Assembly: GCF_000715075.1 (NCBI RefSeq)
Contig: NC_134085.1
Coordinates: 151,618,178 to 151,682,177 of the forward strand
From: Nicotiana tabacum
Taxonomy: Eukaryota > Streptophyta > Magnoliopsida > Solanales > Solanaceae
Direction of reading: 5' to 3'
DNA: 64,000 nt
The notes under the pieces are model-generated. The model did not search any database and was not told where the DNA came from. It saw only the letters and a program-made list of their open reading frames with translations. The translations under genes and the position numbers were made by a program. This document shows positions 56,100-64,000 of this stretch, piece after piece; the first letter of the stretch is position 1, and each line of letters starts with the position of its first letter.

Positions 56100-57996
56100 A
56101 TGACTGGCCCGGAATCTGATACGAGTATTGTTGACCCATCAAAAGAAGTAGAAGAAATGGACGTTCATGCAATGAGGGAGGAAATGTATAAGCTGAAGCA
56201 ACAAATGGCTGAAATGTACCAAGCCTGGGCGAAGGGGTATCCACCGCCAGTTTATCCCGCTAACCCCGCTTATATCCCACCATTGGCTCAGCCTCAGGAG
56301 CCACCCACTGTGAATTCATCTCCTGCATTTACCCTCTACCAACAATGCCAAGGCACCACTTCTCATACATCACAGGCTCCTCCATCCAAACAAGTTTCAT
56401 ACCCTCCTCCACCAATCACTCCCATTTTTGTGGCACCTCCGCCTGCTACCCTACACCGATCCCCCAGTGAACCTCTGTTCCATATGCATGACAACCAGTA
56501 TTATCCCACTGAGCCTACCTTCAAAGTACCAGAACCATACTCTTATACCCCTCATCTTGATCTCACAGCAGGCACCAAGAAGCCGCCCAAAAATCCTGAG
56601 TAGGAGGAGATGATCAGAAAGGTCAAAATCCTGGAGCAATCATTTCGAGACATGAAGGGGGTTAGGGGGCCAAGTAAGTGTGGCCTATAAAGATTTATGT
56701 CTGTTCCCAGATGTTCAGTTACCGGCCGGGTTCAAGATTCCTAAGTTTGATTTGTACGACGGGGATGGCGACCTAGTAGCACATTTAAGGGGATTCTGTA
56801 GTAAGATGAGAGAAGCATGAGGGAGAGATGAATTGTTGTTGGCATATTTCAACCAAAGTTTGAGCGTATCAGCATTGGAATAGTATACTAAACAAGACCA
56901 TAGCAGGTGGTACACCTGGGATGACTTGGCCCAAGCCTTTGCCTGTCATTTTCAATATAATCTTGAAATCATCCCAGATCGACTGTCATTGACAAAGATC
57001 AAGAAGAAGCCCAGTGAGAGCTTTCGAGAATATGGGTTCTGTTAGAGAGATCAAGCAGCGAGGGTTGACCCCCCGATGAAAGAGAGTGAAATGGTTGATT
57101 ATTTCTTGTAGGCGTTGGAGCCCACCTATTTTGGTCATTTGGTGTCAGCAGTGGGCAAGTCCTTTAATGAAGTCGTGAAAATGGGAGGCATGGTTGAGGA
57201 GGGACTCAAATCCAATAAGATCATGAGTTATTCAGTAATCAAAGCAACCACCCAAGCCATTCAAAACGGCACAGGGGGTGTGATTGGGAAGAAGAAGAAA
57301 GAAGAGGTTGCAACTGTCGAATCCGAAGCATGGTCCAGGTCTAGAAACCCTTTACCCTATTATAACCAACCCAGACCCCACCACCCAAATTATCCGTATA
57401 CCCCATATGGCCTTCCTTAACACTATTATCCACCACCAGAGCCACACTTTTCCGTCAACCATGCCCAAACTTATACCCAGCCTCCGGCTCACGCGCAATG
57501 GCGTGCATTGGCTCCCCAAAATACATACTCAGCTCTGCAAAACATATATCCACCCTCGAGGTCTCACAGGCCAGGATCCGGCTTCCGTCCAAACAAAGCT
57601 TTTAGAAGAGAGAATACAAAAATAGAAAACATTCACTCCACTGGGAGAATCCTATACCACTCTTTTCCACAAACTAAGGCAGTTAGGCCTGTTGAACCCG
57701 GTTGACCCCAAAATGCCAAATCCACTTCCTAGGAATATGGACCATTCAGTGAGCTGTGAATATTGTTCAGGGGCTCCCGAATATGATACTGAGAAATGTT
57801 AGAGACTGAAAACTGTTGTGCAAGAGCTTATTGACACAAACAGGATCGAGGTTCAGGCCCCGGAGGCACCAAATATCAACCAAAATCCATTGCCAATGCA
57901 TCATAAGGCCAACATGATTGAACTGATACATAAGGGAGTAGAGCTTAAGAAGCCCTCACAGACGGTCATGATGATCCGTTCTAGTGAAGCAAAGTG
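56100..57996 (+). pseudogene. Gag of element D, broken
   Basis: ATG 56100 (MTGPESDTS) matches the place of the gag start in B; the open frame extends upstream to 56046 only by chance. Pro-rich part, then gag domain with FKIPKFDLYDGDGD. Stops at 56601, about 56817, 56881 (Trp), 57043 (Trp), 57109 (Gln) and 57800 (Trp), and a frameshift near 56660. Knuckle CEYCSGAPEYDTEKC at about 57760-57804 has lost its His. The gag frame seems to run into protease without a designed stop. Confidence 0.87.
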
Positions 57997-59635
57997 AATG
58001 AAAAGTCAGCTAGTGTGAAACCAGCGGTTCAGTTGAAAAGTATAGACAACAAGCCAGTTGTGGTGATGGGGAAAAGATCGTCCATTGTTGCGAAGAAACC
58101 AGAGCCGATCAAGGTAGTGGTTCGGGAGTATCAAGCACACCTACGGTTGTCGTGAAGGGGGCTCACATAGAACCAGTTGTCATAAATCCAGTAACCCAAT
58201 TACCAGTAATTGACAGTAAAGCCGTTCCGTGGAAGTATGATCACGTAGTTGTGACCTACAAGGGGAAGGAAATCAAAGAGGAAGTCTGTGAAACACAAGG
58301 TTTAACTCTCTCGGGACGTTGTTTTGCCCCCGAAGAGTTGATAAAGGCCAGGTCTCCCAAGGAAAATCCGGTGCCAGTTAAGAAAGCTATTACGGAGGAA
58401 GAGGCAGAAGAGTTTTTGAAAAAGATGAAAATGCAAGATTATTCAATTGTTGAGCAGCTAAGGAAAACACCAGCCCAAATCTCGTTGCTTTCATTGCTTA
58501 TTCACTCAGATGAACATCGCCGTGCTATGATGAAGATATTGAACGAAGCTCATGTATCCGATAAAATTTCAATGAATCATTTGGAGAAAATCGCGAACAA
58601 AATCTTTGAGGTAAACAGAGTGACATTTTCTGATGATGAATTGCCCGTGAAGGGTACAGAACATAATAAAGCTCTTTATTTGACCGTGAAATGTGAAGAT
58701 TCGGTAGTCACTCGAGTACTGATTGATAATGGGTATAGTGCCAATATTTGTCCTTTGTCTACATTGAACAAGTTGAAGGTTGATGATAACAGAATTCATA
58801 AGAATAGCATCTACGTTCGGGGGTTTGATGGTGGTGGTACAGACACAGTTGGTGACATCATACTTAAATTGACAATTGGTCCGGTCGAGTTCACCATGGA
58901 GTTTCAGGTGTTAGATGTGGCAGTGTCTTATAATATTCTGTTGGGGTGACCATGGATCCACGCTGCCAAAGCGGTGCCTTCTACACTACATCAGCTGGTC
59001 AAATTCGAGTGGGATAGAAAAGAGATCATAGTACATGGGGAAGACAACATGAGCACTATAAGTGATGCCATCGTACCCTTCATATAGACTGATGATGATA
59101 AGGGGCCGTGTGTTTACCAGGTTTTCGACACAGTCTTGGTAGAAAAGGTTCCTGAAGGGAAAAGCATCCCGGTTCCAAGAATAACAGCTGCAACTATCAT
59201 GGTAGCCTCTGAAATGTTGAAAAACGGGTTTGTACCAGGAAAGGGTTGGGTGCTGATTTGCAAGGTATTGTTCAGCCAGTTTATTTGCCCAAGAATCTGG
59301 ATACCTTTGGGCTGGGGTTCAAGCCTACGGCGATGGATGTGAGACGAGCCCGCAAGATGAAGAAAAGAGTCTGGGTTCTTCCCAAACCAATTCCACGTCT
59401 GTCCAGGTCCTTCGTCAGGCCAAGTATCGGGAAGCAATTATTGGCAAAGGTGTCTGGTCCACTAATTGGTGCAGATGGGAACTTGGAGAAAAGGCTTGAG
59501 AGGGTATTTGCTGAGGTGAACATGGTTGAGGCTGGGGAAAGGTCGAGCAAAGTAGATATACAGTACATCGGGCCACGTGCTAATATCAACAACTGGGAAG
59601 CCACTCCTCTTCCATCTCGGAGGGAGTCATGGTAG
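57997..59635 (+). pseudogene. Protease region with G-patch-like segment, element D
   Basis: Long open piece 58152-58949 with the linker (EEEAEEFLKKMK) and active site VLIDNGYSANICPLSTL (the second Ser of the B site shifted to Tyr-Ser). A TGA at 58947 interrupts LLG-PW; TAG near 59086; a frameshift near 59250 in the G-patch-like segment (LKNGFVPGKG). Ends at TAG 59633, inside the predicted intron donor. Confidence 0.88.
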
Positions 59636-59814
59636 TGGGTTTTGTTTTCCTTTTGTTCACCTGGATTATTCTAGGGTTTGTAATTCAGTTAATATGTTTC
59701 GTCCGTTTGGATGAGTTAAAACCCTGTTATCTGTACATTCAATGAAATGCAATTCTTTTTCTTTCTTAATTCCTAATTTTGTTTCCATTTTTTTTTCTTT
59801 TCTTTTCTGTACAG
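59632..59814 (+). other. Ogre-type intron between protease and RT, element D
   Basis: GT at 59632 in the protease stop context TG|GTAGTGGG; TTTTCTTTTCTGTACAG ends at 59814. 183 nt; after removal the frame runs to ATGACATGC and RT. Confidence 0.78.
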
Positions 59815-61480
59815 TTCTTTTTATACTGATATCAATGACATGACATGCATGAGGAATCTTCGACCCAGTTTTAAAAGCCAATCTAACTCAGAAATAATAG
59901 TACAAGAAATCGAGTGTGATGATGAGGTGGAATATGATGATGACGAGGCCTATGAGGAAGTTAGTAAAGAATTAAGTCACTTTGAAGAAAAACCCAAACC
60001 TAACCTAATGACACAGAAGCAGTTAATCTAGGGGACCAAGACAATGTCTGTGAAACTAAAATAAGTGTTCATCTGGAGCCACAGCTCAAATAGGAGATAA
60101 TCAAAGCATTGTTTGAGTACAAGGATATTTTTTCATGGTCGTATGATGATATGCTGGGGTTAAGTACTAATTTAGTGGTTCACAAATTACCCACTGACCC
60201 GACATTCCCTCATGTCAAGCAAAAGCTGAGAAAGTTCAAAATGGACATAAGTGTAAAGATCAAAGAAGAGATTACCAAGCAGTTCGATGCTAAGGTCATT
60301 CGGGTTATATGGTATCCCACCTGGTTAGCTAATGTTGTGTCTGTGCCGAAGAAAGATGGCAAGACCAGGGTGTGTGTTGATTATCGGGATCTTAACAAGG
60401 CAAGTCTAAAAGACAATTTTCCGCAGCCGAACATCCACATATTGATTGATAATTATGCCAAACATGAGATTGGTTCTTTTGTGGATTGTTACGTGGGTTA
60501 TCATAAGATTTTAATGGACGAGGAAGATGCAGAAAAGACGACATTCATCACACCATGGGGAACATATTATTATCGGGTCATGCCGTTTGGTTTGAAAAAT
60601 GCTGGGGCAACTTATATGAGGGCAATGACAACGATATTCCATGATATAATACACAAGTAAATCGAGGTGTATGTGGACGATGTGATTGTAAAGTCTAGAC
60701 AGCAATCTGACCATGTCAGGGATCTGAGAAAGTTCTTCCAAAGGCTTCGCAGGTACAATCTCAAGCTTAATCCTGCAAAATACGCATTCGGGGTGCCGTC
60801 TGGAAAGTTGTTGGGGTTTGTAGTCAGCCGCTGGGGTATTGAACTGGATCCATCAAAAGTCAAGGCCATCCATGAATTGCCACCTCCTAGGAACAAGACC
60901 GAGGTGATGAGTTTGCTAGAGAGATTGAATTATATCAGCAGGTTCATCGCCCAGCTCACGATAACTTGTGAGCCTATCTTTAAGCTATTAAATAAAGACG
61001 CTGCGGTCAAGTGGACAAATGAATGTCAGGAGGCATTTGATAAGATAAAGGGGTATTTGTCAAATTCACTCGTGTTGGTTCCGCCAGAACCAGGGCGACC
61101 TTTGATTCTATATTTAACGGTATTGGACAATTCGTTCGACTGTGTATTGGGTCAACATGATATCGCTGGAAGGAAGGAGCAGGCCATTTATTACCTCATC
61201 AAGAAGTTCACACCCTACGAGGTTAAGTGTACTCATCTTGGAAGGACATGTTGCGCCCTAACTTGGGTGGCACAGAAGCTGAAACACTATTTGTCATCTT
61301 ATACTACTTACCTCATATCTCGTTTGGATCCGTTAAAGTATATCTTTCAGAAGCCTATGCCCATATGGAGGCTTGCAAAGTGGCAGATCCTGCTCACAGA
61401 GTTTGACATTGACTACGGTTCGGACTACAATGAAAGCACAGGCCTTGGCGGACCATCTGGCCGAGAATCCGGTTGATGAA
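59815..61480 (+). pseudogene. Reverse transcriptase and RNase H, element D
   Basis: RT with VPKKDGKTRVCVDYRDLN, SFVDCYVGYHKI, MPFGLKNAGATYMRAM and YVDD (about 60670-60681), so the core lost in B is present here. RNase H part: DCVLGQHDIAG, TCCALTWVAQKL. Damage: frameshift before 60031, TAG near 60091, TAA 60658 just before the YVDD strand, frameshift near 61430. Confidence 0.92.
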
Positions 61481-62070
61481 GATTATGAACCTTTGAAGAC
61501 TTATTTCCCTGATGAAGAGGTGATGCATGTTGAAGAGTTGGAACAAGTTAAGAAGCCAGGATGGTAACTTTTCTTTGATGGGGCTGCAAACATGAAAGGC
61601 ATGGGAATATAAGCGGTACTTATTTCTGAAACAGGGCAACATTACCCTGTTACAGCTCAGCTTCATTTCTATTGTACGAACAATATGGCAGAATATGAGG
61701 CATGTATCTTGGGGTTGAGATTAGCTGTAGATATGGGTGTCAAGGAAGTCTTGGTCATGGTGACTTGGACCTACTGGTACACCAAATTCAAGGAAAATGG
61801 GAAACACGGGACTTAAAGCTTATACTGTACCGACAATGTTTGCATGAGCTTTGTTAGAGGTTTCAGTCACTAGAGTTCAAGAAAATTCCAAGGATTCATA
61901 ATGAAGTGGCCGATGCATTGGCTACTCTGGCGTCGATGTTACACCATCCGGATAAGGCTTACGTGGACCCTTTGCAGATTCAGGTCCGTGATCAGCACGC
62001 TTATTGTAATGTGGTGGAAGAGGAACTTGATGGTGAGCCGTGGTTTCATGACATCAAGTAATATATCAGG
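61481..62070 (+). pseudogene. Second RNase H (aRNH), element D
   Basis: ALADHLAENPVDEDYEP linker, LFFDGAANMKGMGI, MAEYEACILGLRLA, then HNEVADALATLASM-like sequence at about 61900-61940. Stops near 61565, 61612, 61856 and 62059 and a frameshift near 61760 at the third Asp region (LVMGDLDLL-like). Confidence 0.85.
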
Positions 62071-63287
62071 ATGGGTGTGTATCCGATACAGGCCACAGGT
62101 GATCAGAAACGAACAATTCGATGGTTGGCAAGCGGGTTTTTCCTTAGTGGAAGAGTGTTGTACAAAAGAACTCCAGGCCTCGGTTTGTTGAGATGCACTG
62201 ATGCGAGACATGCCACATCTATCATGACTGAGGTACATGCCGGAGTTTGTGGACCTCATATGAGCGGGTATGTTTTAGCAAAGAAGATTCTCCGAGCAGG
62301 TTATTTTTGGCTCACGATGGAGCGGGATTGCATCAGCTATGTACGCAAATGTCATCAGTGTCAGGTGCATGGAGATTTGATTCATTCTCCACCCTCGGAG
62401 TTACACACGATGTCCGCACCATGGCCTTTTATTGCATGGGGCATGGATGTTATTGGGCCAATTGAGCCAGCAGCATCAAATGCGCACAGGTTCATTTTGG
62501 TGGCTATAGATTATTTTACCAAGTGGGTAGAGGCTAAAACATTCAAGTCCGTGACTAAGAAAGCTGTAGTGGACTTTGTGCATTCGAACATTATCTGTCG
62601 GTTTGGGATACCCAAAGTGATCATTACAAATAATGGAGCTAATCTCAACAGTTATTTGATGAAGGAGACATGTGAGCAGTTCAAGATTACTCATCGTCAT
62701 TCTACTCCATACCGCCCTAAGGCAAATGGTGCGGTTTAGGCGGCCAATAAGAATATAAAGAAAATACTCCGAAAAATGGTGGAAGGATCTAGACAGTGGC
62801 ATGAAAAGCTGCCTTTTGCATTGTTGGGATACCGCATCACTGTTCGTACTTCGGTGGGGGCGACTCCTTACTCTTTGGTGTATGGCACGGAAGCAGTGAT
62901 ATCCGCAGAAGTGGAAATCCCGTCTCTTCGAATCATTGCAGAGGCTGAGATCGATGATGATGAATGGGTGAAAAGACGCCTTGAGCATTGAGTTTGATTG
63001 ACGAGAAGAGATTGGTATCAGTGTGTCATGGTCAGTTGTACCAGTAAAGAATGGCAAGAGTGTACAACAAGAAAGTGTGTCCGAGGAAGTTTGAAGTGGT
63101 ACAGTTAGTGTTGAGACGTATTTTGCCTCATTGGGCCGAAGCAAAAGGAAAGTTTGCTCCAAATTGGCAGGGACCATTTGTCGTATCCAGAGTGTTGTCT
63201 AATGGTGCATTATATCTGACAGTTATGGAAGGAAAATGTGTAGAAATGGCCATCAATTTCGATGCGGTCAAGAGATACTATGTATAA
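62071..63287 (+). pseudogene. Integrase of element D, broken
   Basis: HHCC region (HAGVCGPHMSGYV ... CHQCQVHGD), WGMDVIGPIEP, ITNNGANL (second catalytic Asp changed to Asn), and the Glu codon of the third motif replaced by TAG at 62737. C-terminal part 62776-63287 has a frameshift near 62988 and TAA near 63046, ending KRYYV at 63287. Two of three catalytic residues are lost. Confidence 0.92.
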
Positions 63288-64000
63288 TTTCTTTATTTTG
63301 ATTGTACTTGTTTGTATTTGGCATATTTTAAAGATTGAAATAACGAAGGCGTTTTGTTCTGCTATCTAAACACTTTTACCCCTTGTCATACCCTTTGAGC
63401 CTTACTTATTCTCTTTCATATCCCTCTTTTGGAATCAATGGCACCATTAAGAAATGCGAGTGCGGAAGAAAAGAAAATAAAAAGAAAGAAAAGTGAAAAG
63501 AAACGAGGAAAAGAAGGAAAAGAAGAAGAAAATTGAAAGTGAAAAGAAGAAAGAAAAGAAAGGGAAAAGAAAAGAAAATGAAGAAAAGAAAGGAAAAGAA
63601 GAACAGAAAAGAAAAAAAACACAACAACGTAGTCTCTATGATGTGAGCTACATTTGACTTGATCCCAAAAGGGTATGTAGGTAGCCTCTCTCTGGGGTTC
63701 AGTCTCATCAAAATAAAAATCCAAAAGCCCCCAAGCAAGAAACTGGGGCAGAAGTTGTGATTGTTGTGAGAAATTGGATTCCGAAAGTTGTAGTTTGTAA
63801 CCCATGTTGAATTGTTTTGAGCCTTTTATACCCTTATTTCTAACCCATCCAAAAGCTTATATTACGGTCCAAATAAAGACTTTCTGATCAGTATTTGAGA
63901 AATGACAAGTCGAGCAGGTAGAGGTAATTCATGACTGGGGCAACACTCTGGTTCAAGCAAAAAAAAATATATAAAAAAAATGAGAGAGTCTTATTGGTGA
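63288..64000 (+). other. Start of 3' UTR of element D
   Basis: Purine-rich tract (63465-63620), stem-loop D3 (63646-63683), AAACTGGGGCAGAAG (63740) as in B, and at the window edge (63981-64000) the first arm of hairpin family 2 (GAGAGTCTTATTGGTGA). No gene. Confidence 0.8.
63646..63683 (+). other. Stem-loop family 1, copy D3 (after integrase)
   Basis: CTACA (63648) pairs with TGTAG (63676), as in B4; inner CCC/GGG with AAAA loop. Confidence 0.75.

Larger units (their letters stand above)
49215..64000 (+). mobile_element. Element D: oldest Ogre/Tat element, both ends missing
   Basis: Order on plus: LTR remnant (to 52050), primer site, leader, ORF1, gag, protease, intron, pol, integrase to 63287, first ~700 bp of 3' UTR. 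Left part of the LTR is displaced by C; right end leaves the window. It has many more stops and frameshifts than A or B, as expected for the outermost layer. Confidence 0.92.

Overview
The window is plant nuclear DNA made entirely of nested LTR retrotransposons; I found no host gene, rRNA, tRNA or CRISPR array. The elements belong to the Ogre/Tat group of Ty3/gypsy: very long LTRs (about 3.9-4.9 kb), a primer binding site of the tRNA-Arg type, an extra ORF1 before gag, an intron between protease and reverse transcriptase, a second RNase H domain, and long 3' untranslated regions with tandem repeats. ORF1 and pol look like those of Solanaceae (Nicotiana-like), but the species is an inference.

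Layout, oldest host to youngest insert. Element D (+ strand, 49215-64000): 5' LTR cut on its left, then ORF1, gag, protease, pol and the start of the 3' UTR, with many stops and frameshifts. Element C (- strand, 42384-49214) sits in the LTR of D; only its 5' LTR, leader and the start of ORF1 are in view. Element A (- strand, 1-5090 plus 28013-42383) sits in the ORF1 of C; its 5' LTR, ORF1, gag-pro, pol and most of its 3' UTR are present, and its 3' LTR lies beyond the left edge. Element B (+ strand, about 5092-28012) sits in the integrase gene of A and is complete with two closely similar 4.2-kb LTRs, but has lost about 175 codons of its reverse transcriptase core. The nest is four deep.

Gene plan of every element: LTR, primer site, ~1-kb leader, ORF1 (unknown function, coiled-coil tail), spacer, gag, protease plus G-patch-like segment, intron, reverse transcriptase, RNase H, second RNase H, integrase, 3' UTR. 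In A, B and D a GT-AG intron of 175-212 nt removes the protease stop codon and joins the frames, so gag to integrase would be one polyprotein from spliced RNA. None of the four copies is intact.

The most interesting signals are noncoding. (1) A stem-loop of about 45 nt occurs 11 times, always in sense orientation and always at gene boundaries, with compensatory changes in both stems. (2) A second covarying hairpin family lies in the 3' UTR. (3) The LTRs share a possible 1.3-1.7 kb intron (donor, branch point, pyrimidine tract, acceptor) and two TATA boxes. (4) The 3' UTRs of A and B carry unrelated tandem arrays; that of A (1-2905) is built of head-to-head telomere-like heptamers. (5) The 5' junction of B is abnormal.
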